A stretch of DNA of 59,774 nt from Mycolicibacterium agri (GCF_002553505.1 NZ_PDCP01000038.1:1-59774), one strand, 5' to 3'. Positions 33,217 to 41,863 are shown, numbered from the stretch's first letter. Numbers and translations: made by a program. The notes: generated by a model from the letters alone, not told the origin.

Positions 33217-34440
33217 TTACGCGACCTCCAGGGTCATCGGTAGGTGGGCGAACCCGCGGACATTGCTGGAGTGGACGCGGACGGAATTGGCCTCGTCGAC
33301 CTCATACCCGCGGATTCGCTTGAAGAGTTCGGCCAGCGCCACCCGCGCCTCCATCCGCGCCAGATGGGCGCCGAGGCAGAAGTGCGCGCCGCTGCCGAAA
33401 CTCAAGAGATTGGAGCCGATGTCGCGGCCGATGAGGTAGCGGTCGGGCTCGTCGAACACCCGCTCGTCGCGGTGGGCCGAACCCGGCAGCAGCAGCAACA
33501 CGTCGCCCTCGGGAACGGTGGTGTCATACAGCGTCAGCTCCCCGGCCACCGTGCGCGCCAGGATCTGGCTGGAGGTGTCGTAGCGCAGGGTCTCCTCGAC
33601 CCACAGCGGCACCTTCGACAGGTCCTGGTAGACCCCGGCCAGCTGATCGGGGTTCTTGTAACCCCAAAAGGCGGCATTGGCAAGCAATTTCGTGGTGGTC
33701 TCGTTGCCGGCGATCACCATCAGGAACATGAAGCCGAGCACTTCGTCGTCGGTGAGCCGGTCGCCGTCGATCTCGGCTTCCAGCAGGGCCGAGGTGAGGT
33801 CCTCGGTGGGCTTCTTGCGCCGCTCGGCCACCATCTGCTGGTAGTAGATGATCAGGTTGAGCGACGCCTCGATCGCGGACTGGGGCACGTCGGTGACGCC
33901 GTCCTCGCGGTGCATCACGCCGTCGGCCATGGCACGGATCTGGTCGCGGTCGGGTTCCGGCACGCCCATCAGCTCGGAGATGACGTCCATCGGCAGCTTA
34001 CCCGCGAAATCGGCTACGTAGTCGACGGTTTCGCCACCGGCCTTCTCCAGCATCGCGTCGAGATGCTTGATGGCCAGCTCGGTCACCCGCGGTTCCAGCT
34101 CGCGGATCCGGCGCGGCGTGAACCCCTTCGACACCAACGTGCGCAGCCGAAGGTGCGCCGGGTCGTCCATGGCGAGGAACGACATGGTCTTACTGGCGTG
34201 CGGGCCGCGCGACACCGGGTCGAGCGAAACGCCGTCACGGTTCGACAATGACGTGCTGTTGCGGAAGCCCTCGCGTACGTCCTGGTGCCGCGACAGCGCC
34301 CAGAAGCCGAGTTGTTCATTGTGGTACAGCGGCGCCTCGTCGCGCAGCCGCTTGTAGTACGGGTACGGATCCTCGTGGAAGTCATAGTCATACGGGTCGA
34401 GGACCACGTCGCTGGTCCGCAACGTCACCGGGTCTGTCAT
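33217..34440 (-). CDS. cyp123: Cytochrome P450 CYP123
   Basis: 407-residue P450, position equal to Rv0766c. Helix I VIAGNETTTKLLAN, ExxR as ETLR, haem loop FGSGAHFCLGAHLAR. DVVLDPYDYDFHEDPYPYYKRLRDEAPLYHN at the N-terminus is typical of bacterial class-I P450s that use ferredoxins, such as the one two genes downstream. ATG 34440 overlaps the tetR stop (ATGA). Substrate not known; linkage to CYP51 and steroid-type enzymes suggests a sterol or other lipid. Confidence 0.92.
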   Translation of the reverse strand: MTDPVTLRTSDVVLDPYDYDFHEDPYPYYKRLRDEAPLYHNEQLGFWALSRHQDVREGFRNSTSLSNRDGVSLDPVSRGPHASKTMSFLAMDDPAHLRLRTLVSKGFTPRRIRELEPRVTELAIKHLDAMLEKAGGETVDYVADFAGKLPMDVISELMGVPEPDRDQIRAMADGVMHREDGVTDVPQSAIEASLNLIIYYQQMVAERRKKPTEDLTSALLEAEIDGDRLTDDEVLGFMFLMVIAGNETTTKLLANAAFWGYKNPDQLAGVYQDLSKVPLWVEETLRYDTSSQILARTVAGELTLYDTTVPEGDVLLLLPGSAHRDERVFDEPDRYLIGRDIGSNLLSFGSGAHFCLGAHLARMEARVALAELFKRIRGYEVDEANSVRVHSSNVRGFAHLPMTLEVA

Positions 34441-35033
34441 TGCGCCTCTCCGAGGACCAGACCGACCACATACGTGAGGCGGTCGGCGATTTCGCGGTAG
34501 CTGACATAGCCGCTGCCCGCATGCACCAGCGCGCCGAAGTACATCATCTCCAGCGCCGACACCCTGCGTGGGTCGGCATCCGGGCCCATCGCCGAGCGGA
34601 TGCGGCGGTGGATCTCGGCGCCGATGCGGTTGCGGACGGCGTGCACCGCGGGGTCGTTGCTGCTGAGCAAAGCCGTCGTGCACGCGGCGGCGACTTCGGG
34701 TTCGTCGGCGACCACCAGCGTCATCGCCCGCAGCGCCTTCACGACGCGGGTGGACGTAGGGTCGTTCACGTCGGTGTAGTAGGGCACCTGGCGCATCAGG
34801 TCGAGGTAGACCTCGGCGATCAGATGGTTCTTCGACGAGAAATAGGTATAGGCGGTCGCCGGAGCCACCTTCGCGCGGGCCGCGACGGCACGCACGGTCA
34901 GGTCGGCGTACGACGACTCGCGCAGCATTTCCACGCCGGCGGCGAGGACCTTGCGGAAGGTCTCCTCCTGCCGACGGTTGCGGGGTGGTTCGCCGCTGGG
35001 GCCGGAAACCGTGGCCACGGCATCGCTGGACAC
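34437..35033 (-). CDS. TetR-family regulator of the cyp51 operon (Rv0767c-like)
   Basis: 198 residues from GTG 35033. N-terminal HTH LTVRAVAARAKVAPATAYTYFSSK (about 45-70) and a variable ligand domain. It is the first gene of the minus-strand cyp123-cyp51 operon and divergent from aldA. Its start codon lies in a dyad TGGACA-CA-TGTCCA, and a similar site GGACA-GT-TGTCC lies upstream of aldA, so it probably represses both directions and itself. Confidence 0.9.
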   Translation of the reverse strand: MSSDAVATVSGPSGEPPRNRRQEETFRKVLAAGVEMLRESSYADLTVRAVAARAKVAPATAYTYFSSKNHLIAEVYLDLMRQVPYYTDVNDPTSTRVVKALRAMTLVVADEPEVAAACTTALLSSNDPAVHAVRNRIGAEIHRRIRSAMGPDADPRRVSALEMMYFGALVHAGSGYVSYREIADRLTYVVGLVLGEAQ

Positions 35034-35142
35034 ATGTCCAAGTTATCGGACAGCGGCGGCCACAAGCAAGGTCTGCAGGCTTCCTTGCTTCTCTCGCTGG
35101 ACTGCGACTATCGTCGGAACGACATCGTCGGACAGTTGTCCA
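35027..35142. promoter_or_regulatory. Divergent tetR/aldA control region with paired operators
   Basis: Three dyads: TGGACA-CA-TGTCCA (35027-35040, over the tetR start), AAGCAAGG-N11-CCTTGCTT (35064-35090) and GGACA-GT-TGTCC (35130-35141, about 20 bases before aldA). The first and third share the core GGACAnnTGTCC, a fair candidate for the binding site of the adjacent TetR protein. The middle dyad has another sequence and may be a second regulator's site. Confidence 0.6.
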
Positions 35143-35161
35143 GAATCAATCGGGAGACGGT

Positions 35162-36631
35162 ATGGGTCTGCTGGCGGATCGCCAGAGTCAATTGCTCATC
35201 GACGGGAAACTCGTGGCCGGCGGCGCTGGGACGTTTCCGACGATCAACCCCGCCACCGAGGAGGTGCTCGGCACGGCGGCCGACGCCGATGCCGACGACA
35301 TGGGCCGGGCGATCGAGGCGGCCAGGCGCGCATTCGACGAGACCGACTGGTCGACCAACACCGAGTTCCGGGTGCGGTGCATCCGGCAGCTGCGGGACGT
35401 GTTGTCGCGGCACGTCGAGGAACTGCGCGAGATCACCGTCGCCGAAGTCGGCGCGCCGGTGATGCTGACGTCGGCCGCGCAGTTGGAGGGCCCGATCGCC
35501 GACCTGAGCTTCTGCGCCGACACCGCGGAGTCCTATCAGTGGCGCACCGACGCCGGCGTCGCAATGCCGATGGGCATCAAGACGCATCGGACCATCGCCA
35601 GGGAGGCCATCGGCGTCGTCGCCGCGATCACGCCGTGGAACTTCCCGCACCAGATCAACCTCGCCAAGCTCGGGCCCGCGCTGGCGGCCGGCAACACAGT
35701 CGTCCTCAAACCCGCGCCCGACACCCCGTGGTGCGCCGCTGCCGTCGGACAACTCATCGCCGAGGAGACCGACATCCCGCCGGGCGTGGTCAACATCGTC
35801 ACCTCGAGCGACCACAATGTCGGCGCGCTGCTGTCGAAAGACCCACGCGTGGACATGATTTCGTTCACCGGATCCACCGCGACCGGCCGCGCCGTGATGG
35901 CCGACGGGTCGACAACGCTGAAGAAGGTGTTCCTCGAACTCGGCGGTAAGTCGGCATTCCTGGTCCTCGACGACGCCGACCTGGCCGGTGCCTGCTCGGT
36001 GTCGGCGTTCACCGCGTCGATGCACGCGGGGCAGGGCTGCGCGATCACCACCCGCTTGGTGGTGCCCCGCGCCCGCTACGACGAGGCCGTCGAGGCGGCG
36101 GCCGTCACCATGGGTTCGCTCAAACCGGGCGACCCGACGGACCCCGGCACCGTCTGCGGCCCGCTGATTTCGGCCCGTCAGCGCGACCGCGTGCAGGGCT
36201 ATCTGGATTCCGCCGCCGCCGACGGCGGCAAATTCGCTTGCGGTGGAGGGCGTCCCGCCGATCGCGACACCGGATTCTTCATCGAACCGACGGTGATCGC
36301 CGGCCTCGACAACAGCGCCAAGGTGGCCCGCGAGGAGATCTTCGGGCCGGTGCTGACGGTCATCGCACACGACGGCGACGACGATGCCATCCGCATCGCC
36401 AACGATTCACCCTACGGACTTTCGGGCACGGTGTTCAGCGCCGACCCCGATCGGGCCGCGCGAGCGGCCGCGCGGTTGCGCGTCGGCACCGTCAACGTCA
36501 ATGGCGGCGTGTGGTATTCGGCCGACATGCCGTTCGGCGGTTACAAGCAGTCCGGTATCGGCCGGGAGATGGGGCTGGCCGGTTTCGAGGAGTACCTCGA
36601 GATCAAAGCCATTGCCACGGCGGTCAACTAA
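35162..36631 (+). CDS. aldA: NAD(P)-dependent aldehyde dehydrogenase AldA (Rv0768-like)
   Basis: 489 residues from ATG 35162 with GGGAGACGG in front. Standard ALDH fold: ITPWNFPHQINLAKLGPALAAGNT, cofactor loop FTGSTATGRAVM, catalytic Glu in LELGGKSAF, catalytic Cys in HAGQGCAITTR and EEIFGPVLTV. Oxidises an aldehyde to an acid, possibly the product of the AdhB step encoded across the divergent promoter (inference). First gene of a five-gene plus-strand operon. Confidence 0.94.
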   Translation: MGLLADRQSQLLIDGKLVAGGAGTFPTINPATEEVLGTAADADADDMGRAIEAARRAFDETDWSTNTEFRVRCIRQLRDVLSRHVEELREITVAEVGAPVMLTSAAQLEGPIADLSFCADTAESYQWRTDAGVAMPMGIKTHRTIAREAIGVVAAITPWNFPHQINLAKLGPALAAGNTVVLKPAPDTPWCAAAVGQLIAEETDIPPGVVNIVTSSDHNVGALLSKDPRVDMISFTGSTATGRAVMADGSTTLKKVFLELGGKSAFLVLDDADLAGACSVSAFTASMHAGQGCAITTRLVVPRARYDEAVEAAAVTMGSLKPGDPTDPGTVCGPLISARQRDRVQGYLDSAAADGGKFACGGGRPADRDTGFFIEPTVIAGLDNSAKVAREEIFGPVLTVIAHDGDDDAIRIANDSPYGLSGTVFSADPDRAARAAARLRVGTVNVNGGVWYSADMPFGGYKQSGIGREMGLAGFEEYLEIKAIATAVN

Positions 36632-36640
36632 GGAGCACGA

Positions 36641-37402
36641 GTGGGCTTGTACGGGGATCAGTTCAAGGACAAGGTGGCCATCGTCACCGGTGCAGGCGGC
36701 GGCATCGGCCAGGCCTACGCCGAGGCGCTCGCCCGCGAGGGAGCGGCCGTCGTCGTCGCCGACATCAACACCGAGGGCGCGCAGAAGGTCGCCGACGGCA
36801 TCAAGGGCGAGGGCGGCAACGCGCTGGCGGTGCGGGTTGACGTGTCCGACCCGGAGTCGGCCAAAGAGATGGCCGCGCAAACGCTCTCGGAGTTCGGCGG
36901 CATCGACTACCTGGTCAACAACGCCGCCATCTTCGGCGGCATGAAGCTGGACTTCCTCATCACCGTCGACTGGGACTACTACAAGAAGTTCATGAGCGTG
37001 AACCTCGACGGCGCGCTGGTGTGCACGCGGGCGGTGTACAAGAAGATGGCCAAGCGCGGCGGCGGCGCGATCGTCAACCAGTCCTCCACGGCGGCGTGGC
37101 TGTACTCAAACTTCTACGGGCTGGCCAAGGCAGGCGTCAACAGCCTCACCCAGCAGTTGGCCACCGAACTCGGCGGCCAGAACATCCGCGTCAACGCGAT
37201 CGCGCCCGGCCCTATCGACACCGAGGCGAACCGCTCGACGACGCCGAAGGAGATGGTGGACGACATCGTCAAGCGGATTCCGTTGTCGCGCATGGGTGAA
37301 CCCGAGGATGTGGTCGGCATGTGTTTGTTCCTGCTGTCGGATCAGGCCAAGTGGATCACCGGCCAGATCTTCAATGTCGACGGCGGCCAGATCATCCGAT
37401 GA
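36641..37402 (+). CDS. SDR oxidoreductase (Rv0769-like)
   Basis: 253 residues from GTG 36641 with AAGGAGC in front. Classical SDR: VTGAGGGIGQAYAEALA, VNNAAIF, catalytic Ser in NQSSTAAW, YGLAKAGVNS, and GQIFNVDGGQIIR. An Asp after the second strand (VVVADIN) favours NAD over NADP. The stop overlaps the next gene's start (ATGA). Likely works with the aldehyde and hydroxyacid dehydrogenases of this operon. Confidence 0.92.
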   Translation: MGLYGDQFKDKVAIVTGAGGGIGQAYAEALAREGAAVVVADINTEGAQKVADGIKGEGGNALAVRVDVSDPESAKEMAAQTLSEFGGIDYLVNNAAIFGGMKLDFLITVDWDYYKKFMSVNLDGALVCTRAVYKKMAKRGGGAIVNQSSTAAWLYSNFYGLAKAGVNSLTQQLATELGGQNIRVNAIAPGPIDTEANRSTTPKEMVDDIVKRIPLSRMGEPEDVVGMCLFLLSDQAKWITGQIFNVDGGQIIR

Positions 37403-38250
37403 GCGATCACGTCAAGCTGGGATACATCGGGCTCGGTAATCAGGGGGCGCCGATGGCCAAGCGGCTGGTCTCCTGGCCCGGCGGGTTGATCGTGTTCGAC
37501 GTGCGCGCCGAAGCGATGGCGCCGCTGGTCGAACTGGGCGCCACCGCAGCAGACGACGTCGCCGGGGTCGCCGCGGCCGATGTCATCAGCGTCACCGTGC
37601 TCAACGACGAACAAGTGCGCGAGGTGATCGGCCGGCTCGCCGAGCACGCCAAGCCGGGCACTGTGATCGCGATCCACTCGACGATCGAGCCCGACACTGC
37701 GCCTGAGTTGGCGGATCAGCTGCGCCCCAAGGGCATTCACATCGTCGACGCCCCTGTCAGCGGCGGCGCCGGGGCGGCCGACAAGGGTGAGCTGGCCGTG
37801 ATGGTCGGTGCCGACGACGAGGCCTACGCCGCGGTCAAACCCGTCTTCAAACAGTGGGCGTCGCTGGTGGTGCGGGCGGGCGGGCCCGGCGCGGGTACCC
37901 GGATGAAGCTGGCCCGCAACATGCTGACGTTCATCGGGTTCGCCGCCGCCTGCGAGGCGCAGGTGCTGGCCGAAGCGGCCGGCATCGACCTGCAGAAGCT
38001 CGGCCAAGTGGTGCGGCACAGCGACGCGCAGAGCGGGGGACCCGGCGCAATCATGTACCGCGACGACACAAAACCGCTGCCGCCCGACCACTTTCTGCAC
38101 GACCCGTTCGTGCATACCCGCGGGCTCGGGGAGAAGGATTTGAACCTGGCACTTTCGCTCGGCAAGAGGACCGGCGTCGAGCTACCGCTGGCCGAGGTCG
38201 CGTTGAAGAACCTGGCCGCCGGCCTTGGCGTACCGCACACGGAGGAGTGA
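37399..38250 (+). CDS. 3-hydroxyisobutyrate dehydrogenase-family protein (Rv0770-like)
   Basis: 283 residues. Beta-hydroxyacid dehydrogenase fold: GYIGLGNQGAPMAKRLV (NAD(P) loop), DAPVSGGAGAADKGELAVMVG (substrate signature) and the catalytic Lys in RMKLARNMLTF. Oxidises a 3-hydroxy acid or reduces a semialdehyde. ATG 37399 overlaps the SDR stop. The exact substrate is unknown; several paralogs exist in mycobacteria. Confidence 0.92.
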   Translation: MSDHVKLGYIGLGNQGAPMAKRLVSWPGGLIVFDVRAEAMAPLVELGATAADDVAGVAAADVISVTVLNDEQVREVIGRLAEHAKPGTVIAIHSTIEPDTAPELADQLRPKGIHIVDAPVSGGAGAADKGELAVMVGADDEAYAAVKPVFKQWASLVVRAGGPGAGTRMKLARNMLTFIGFAAACEAQVLAEAAGIDLQKLGQVVRHSDAQSGGPGAIMYRDDTKPLPPDHFLHDPFVHTRGLGEKDLNLALSLGKRTGVELPLAEVALKNLAAGLGVPHTEE

Positions 38251-38255
38251 GTCAG

Positions 38256-38708
38256 ATGGACGAGTTGCGCCGTAAGGGCCTCGAGAAGATGAACGAAGTC
38301 TACGGCTGGGAGATGCCGAACATCGAGGGCGATCCGTACTTCGACCTCACCGTCGACCACCTCTTCGGGACGATCTGGACCCGCCCCGGCCTGTCGATGC
38401 GCGACAAGCGGATCATGACGCTCACCGCGGTGACCGCGGTGGGGAGCTCCGAACTCGCCGAGATCCAGGCCAACGCGGCGCTGGCCAACGGCGAGCTGAC
38501 CGAGGACGAACTCAAGGAGATGGCGGTGTTTTTGACCCACTACCTCGGGTTCCCGCTCGGATCGAAGCTGGACGGTGCGGTCAGCAAGGTGATCAAGAAC
38601 CGCAGGAAGGGCGCAGGCAAGGACACGGCCGCAGAACGGCGAGCCAACGTCAACGCCGCGGTGAAGATGCACTCCGGTGGGACGGTGCACGAGGAACATG
38701 ACAAGTAG
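38256..38708 (+). CDS. Carboxymuconolactone decarboxylase-family protein (Rv0771-like)
   Basis: 150 residues from ATG 38256, four bases after the previous stop, with GGAGGAG in front. All-alpha CMD/AhpD-type domain: PYFDLTVDHLFGTIWTRPGLSMRDKRIMTLTAVTAVGSSELAEIQANAAL. The CxxC of AhpD peroxidases is absent, so it is of the decarboxylase-like or structural type. Its end overlaps the following gene by 11 bases. Confidence 0.9.
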   Translation: MDELRRKGLEKMNEVYGWEMPNIEGDPYFDLTVDHLFGTIWTRPGLSMRDKRIMTLTAVTAVGSSELAEIQANAALANGELTEDELKEMAVFLTHYLGFPLGSKLDGAVSKVIKNRRKGAGKDTAAERRANVNAAVKMHSGGTVHEEHDK

Positions 38709-39924
38709 GTACGCCTCGCTGACGCGGGAGCAGCTGGCGGCGTTGGTGCCCGAGCTGCTGTTGATCGGTCAGTTGATCGACCGATCCGGCATGGCTTGGT
38801 GCATCAGCAATTTCGGCCGCGCCGAGATGCTGCAGATCGCGATCGAGGAGTGGATGGGCGCCAGCCCGATCTACACCAAGCGGATGCAGAAGGCATTGCG
38901 CTACGAGGGCGACGACGTCATCACCATCTTCAAGGGCCTCCAGCTCGACATCGGAGCGCCCCCGCAGTTCATGGATTTCCGCTATACGGTGCACGACCGC
39001 TGGCACGGCGAGTTTCACCTCGACCACTGCGGCGCCCTGCTCGACGTCGAACCGATGGGCGAGGAGTACGTCCGCGGAATGTGCCACGACATCGAGGATC
39101 CCACCTTCGACGCCACCGCGGTGGCCACCAACCGCAAGGCGCAGATCCGGCCGATCCACCGCCCGCCGCGCACACCCGCCGACCGGCACCCGCACTGCGC
39201 GTGGACCGTGGTGATCGACGAATCGCACCAGGAGGTCGACGACCATCCGGTGCTCGACGTCGTGCGCCGAACCCGCGCCGCCCGAACCGAACTCGATCCG
39301 ATCGACCCCGACGACGAAGGGGGGTGCGACTACTCCGGCGAGCTGATGTCGGACCTCGACTTCGCCGCGTTCTCGCGCTCGGCGTTGGTGCGCATCGCCG
39401 ACGAGGTGTGCCTGCAGATGCACCTGCTGAACCTGTCCTTCGTCATCGCCGTCGGCAAGCGCGCGGGCACCAACACCGAACTGGCCACCGAGATCTGCAC
39501 CAAGCAGCTCACCGGTGTCGCAGGCATCGCTGCTGAGCGGATCCACCGCGCGCTCAAGCTGCCCGGCGGCATCGAGGGTGCCGTCCGCATGTTGCAGCTG
39601 CACCCGATGTTCAACCCGCAGACGTACGTGTCGGCCGAATTCGGGCCCGACACAGTGCATGTGCACAAGTCGCCCGCGCACGAGGACGGTGCGTGGGTGT
39701 CGTTGGTGGGCCCCCGCGAGAAGCGGCCGCTGCAGGCCGCCGTCGCGGCGATCGACCCGCACTTCGATGTGGAGATCACCGGCACCGACACCGACTGGAC
39801 GGCCCGCATCGTCGAAAACGACACGGCAGCAAAGGAACTCTCCGAGGTCTCCGTGGTGCGCGTCAGCGGTGGCTCGACGTTTGTGTTCGAGCCGAGGAAG
39901 TCGCTACCGCTGACGGTTGTTTGA
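38698..39924 (+). CDS. Unrecognised Cys/His-rich protein in the steroid-type operon
   Basis: 408 residues from ATG 38698, with GAGGAAC in front and 11 bases of overlap with the gene before it, so surely part of the operon. I do not recognise the family. The first third has an Ala/Met-rich helix (MAWCISNFGRAEMLQIAIEEWMG) and a core dense in potential ligands: HDRWHGEFHLDHCGALLDVEP, then MCHDIEDPTFDATA (Cys111, Cys129, His130). A later Cys segment (GGCDYSGE; DEVCLQMH; EICTKQ) is spread in helices. No signal peptide or membrane helix. The core could bind metal or be a hydrolase site (inference). M. tuberculosis has purD straight after Rv0771 as I recall, so this gene is extra or lost there. Confidence 0.7.
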   Translation: MTSRYASLTREQLAALVPELLLIGQLIDRSGMAWCISNFGRAEMLQIAIEEWMGASPIYTKRMQKALRYEGDDVITIFKGLQLDIGAPPQFMDFRYTVHDRWHGEFHLDHCGALLDVEPMGEEYVRGMCHDIEDPTFDATAVATNRKAQIRPIHRPPRTPADRHPHCAWTVVIDESHQEVDDHPVLDVVRRTRAARTELDPIDPDDEGGCDYSGELMSDLDFAAFSRSALVRIADEVCLQMHLLNLSFVIAVGKRAGTNTELATEICTKQLTGVAGIAAERIHRALKLPGGIEGAVRMLQLHPMFNPQTYVSAEFGPDTVHVHKSPAHEDGAWVSLVGPREKRPLQAAVAAIDPHFDVEITGTDTDWTARIVENDTAAKELSEVSVVRVSGGSTFVFEPRKSLPLTVV

Positions 39925-40569
39925 TTGTCGGCTCGGCCGACGGTTGTTTATTGTCGGCTCGGCCGACGGTTGTTTGATTGGGCGTATCGCCGCCCCCACC
40001 CACCTTCGCAGATAGGCCCGCAGTTCCTCGCCGCGGCGCGGCGGACGCCCGGGATCGATGACGAACGACTGGATGACGCGCAGCAGGTGCTCGGCGAGTT
40101 CGTCGAGATCGGCGTCGCTGTAACCGAATGCGGCCCAGTCGACGTCGAACCGGCGCACCATTGAGTGCGCGAAATCGAGTGCGACGTCACCGGTCACCGA
40201 CTCGGTATGCGGGTTGGGCCGACCGGGCTCGATCAACAGGCCGAGACGTTTGTCCTTCGGCAGCCATTCGAGCGCGGTCGCGACACCTTCGGCGACTGCC
40301 TCTGCCGGGTCGGTGATGCCCTGCAGGTGGGCGGCCAATCGGTCCAGGAAGCCGCTGACGCTGTGCACGGCGGCGGCCACCAGGAGGGCGTCGGTGCTGG
40401 GGAAGTACCGGTAGACCGTCTGGCGGGTCACGCCGAGGGTTCGGGCGACGTCGGCGATGGAGAAGTCGGCGCCGCGGGCGTCGATCGTCTTGCCCGCCGC
40501 GTCGAGTATCCGCGCGATGGCTTCTTCGTCGCTGGCAGGCGCTGCGCCCGACCAGCCGTGGGTACGCAC
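39904..40569 (-). CDS. TetR-family regulator beside the CYP125-like gene
   Basis: 221 residues from GTG 40569. HTH FSIADVARTLGVTRQTVYRYFPSTDALLVAA (about 37-67). It follows the P450 gene by 15 bases and is probably cotranscribed with it and controls it through the dyad at 41837-41863. The last ~20 residues (QPSAEPTINNRRPSRQSNNRQR) are coded by the tandem repeat at 39912-39980 and are probably a recent, non-conserved extension. The 3' end overlaps the convergent gene by 21 bases. Confidence 0.88.
   Translation of the reverse strand: MRTHGWSGAAPASDEEAIARILDAAGKTIDARGADFSIADVARTLGVTRQTVYRYFPSTDALLVAAAVHSVSGFLDRLAAHLQGITDPAEAVAEGVATALEWLPKDKRLGLLIEPGRPNPHTESVTGDVALDFAHSMVRRFDVDWAAFGYSDADLDELAEHLLRVIQSFVIDPGRPPRRGEELRAYLRRWVGAAIRPIKQPSAEPTINNRRPSRQSNNRQR
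39912..39980. repeat. Tandem repeat, 26-27 bp, 2.6 copies
   Basis: Units begin GACGGTTGTTT and continue (g)ATTGTCGGCTCGGCC: 39912-39938 (27 bp), 39939-39964 (26 bp, one base lost) and a partial third from 39965. The first unit includes the stop of the 38698-39924 gene. The array codes the C-terminal tail of the TetR gene on the other strand. Near-identity of units points to recent slippage or duplication. Confidence 0.9.
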
Positions 40570-40584
40570 GCCGGAATACTACTG

Positions 40585-41829
40585 CTAGCCCCGGTAGGAG
40601 ACGGCGAGCTCCTTGACACCGTTGATCCAGCCCGAGCGAAGCCGCTGAGGCTCACCGAGTTTGGCGATGTTCGGGATCTGGTCGGCGATCTCGTTGAAGA
40701 TCAGCTTGATTTCCATGCGGGCCAGGTTGGCGCCGATGCAGTAGTGCGCGCCGTTGCCGCCGAAGCCCAGGTGCGGATTGGGATCGCGGAGGATGTTGAA
40801 CCGGAACGGCTCGTCGAACACCGCTTCGTCGTAGTTGGCCGAGCTGTAGAACAGGCCTACGCGCTGGCCCTCGCGGACGGTGACCCCGCCCAACTCGGTG
40901 TCGGCCAGCGCGGTGCGCTGGAAGCAGTGCACCGGCGTGGCCCAGCGCACGATCTCGTCGGCGGTGGTTTCAGGGCGCTCGCGCTTGAACAACTCCCACT
41001 GGTCGGGATTGTCGAAGAACGCGTTCATGCCGTGGGTCATCGCGTTACGGGTGGTCTCGTTGCCCGCGACCGCGAGCAGGATGACGAAGAACGCGAACTC
41101 GACGTCGTCGAGCGACTCTCCGTCGATGTCGGCCTCGATCAACCGGGTGACGATGTCGTCGGCCGGGCAGCGGCGACGTTCCTCGGCCATCGAATAGGCG
41201 TAGCCCATCAGCTCGGCGTTGGCCGCGGTGTAGTCGGTCGCGTAGTCGGGGTCATCGGTGTTCATGATCGAGTTCGTCCAGTGGAACAGCTTCTCCCGAT
41301 CGGCCTCAGGAACCCCGATGAGGTCGGCGATCGCCAACAGCGGCAGTCGCATCGCGATGTCGTCGACGAAGTTGCCGCTCTCCTTTTCCTTTGCGGCGGC
41401 GACGATCTCGCGGGCAGCGGTGGCGAGCTTCTCCTCGAGCGTGGCGACGGCCCGCGGGGTGAACAGCCGCGACACCAACTTGCGCAGCCGGGTGTGCTCC
41501 GGCGCGTCGTGGTTGATCAGCAGCGCCTTGGTCAGCTCCAGCTGATCGGGCGTGGTGCCCTCGGGCATCCGCATCACGACGCCCTTGCGGTTGGTCGACC
41601 ACAGGTCACCGTCGCGGGAGATCGCCTTGATGTCCTCGTGGCGGCTGACCACCCAGTACCCACCGTCACCGAAGATCGACTCCGGCTGCTCGTTCCACCA
41701 GACCGGCGCCGTCTTGCGCAGCAGCGCGAACTCCCGCACGGGGATGCCCTCGAGCAGAACGTCGGGGTCGGTGAAGTCAAATCCTTGGCCGAAGGGACAG
41801 GCCTGCATTCCGGTCTGCGTCGTCGCCAT
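40585..41829 (-). CDS. Cytochrome P450, CYP125 family-like
   Basis: 414 residues from ATG 41829. GFDFTDPDVLLEGIPVREFALLRKTAPVWWNEQ at the N-terminus, AVAGNETTRNAMTHGM in helix I, DEIVRWATPVHCFQRTAL and the haem loop FGGNGAHYCIGANLARM follow CYP125 (the cholesterol C26/C27-hydroxylase of M. tuberculosis) closely, and the end RLRSGWINGVKEL matches too. It is probably a CYP125-family paralog; whether it takes cholesterol or other methyl-branched lipids is open. Inserted with its TetR gene between counterparts of Rv0771 and purD. No ferredoxin is adjacent. Confidence 0.87.
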   Translation of the reverse strand: MATTQTGMQACPFGQGFDFTDPDVLLEGIPVREFALLRKTAPVWWNEQPESIFGDGGYWVVSRHEDIKAISRDGDLWSTNRKGVVMRMPEGTTPDQLELTKALLINHDAPEHTRLRKLVSRLFTPRAVATLEEKLATAAREIVAAAKEKESGNFVDDIAMRLPLLAIADLIGVPEADREKLFHWTNSIMNTDDPDYATDYTAANAELMGYAYSMAEERRRCPADDIVTRLIEADIDGESLDDVEFAFFVILLAVAGNETTRNAMTHGMNAFFDNPDQWELFKRERPETTADEIVRWATPVHCFQRTALADTELGGVTVREGQRVGLFYSSANYDEAVFDEPFRFNILRDPNPHLGFGGNGAHYCIGANLARMEIKLIFNEIADQIPNIAKLGEPQRLRSGWINGVKELAVSYRG

Positions 41830-41836
41830 GCATTGA

Positions 41837-41863
41837 CCATACACTCTGCTGTCAAGTGTATGG
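41837..41863. promoter_or_regulatory. Operator-like inverted repeat between the P450 gene and purD
   Basis: CCATACACT (41837-41845), nine-base spacer, AGTGTATGG (41855-41863): perfect 9-bp arms directly upstream of the P450 start. The size and symmetry suit a TetR dimer, and the tetR gene two positions away is the obvious candidate. It also lies 41 bases before purD. Confidence 0.65.

Noticed and set aside
39912..39980. CRISPR-like short repeats
   Set aside because: Direct tandem units with no spacers and no cas genes anywhere in the window.
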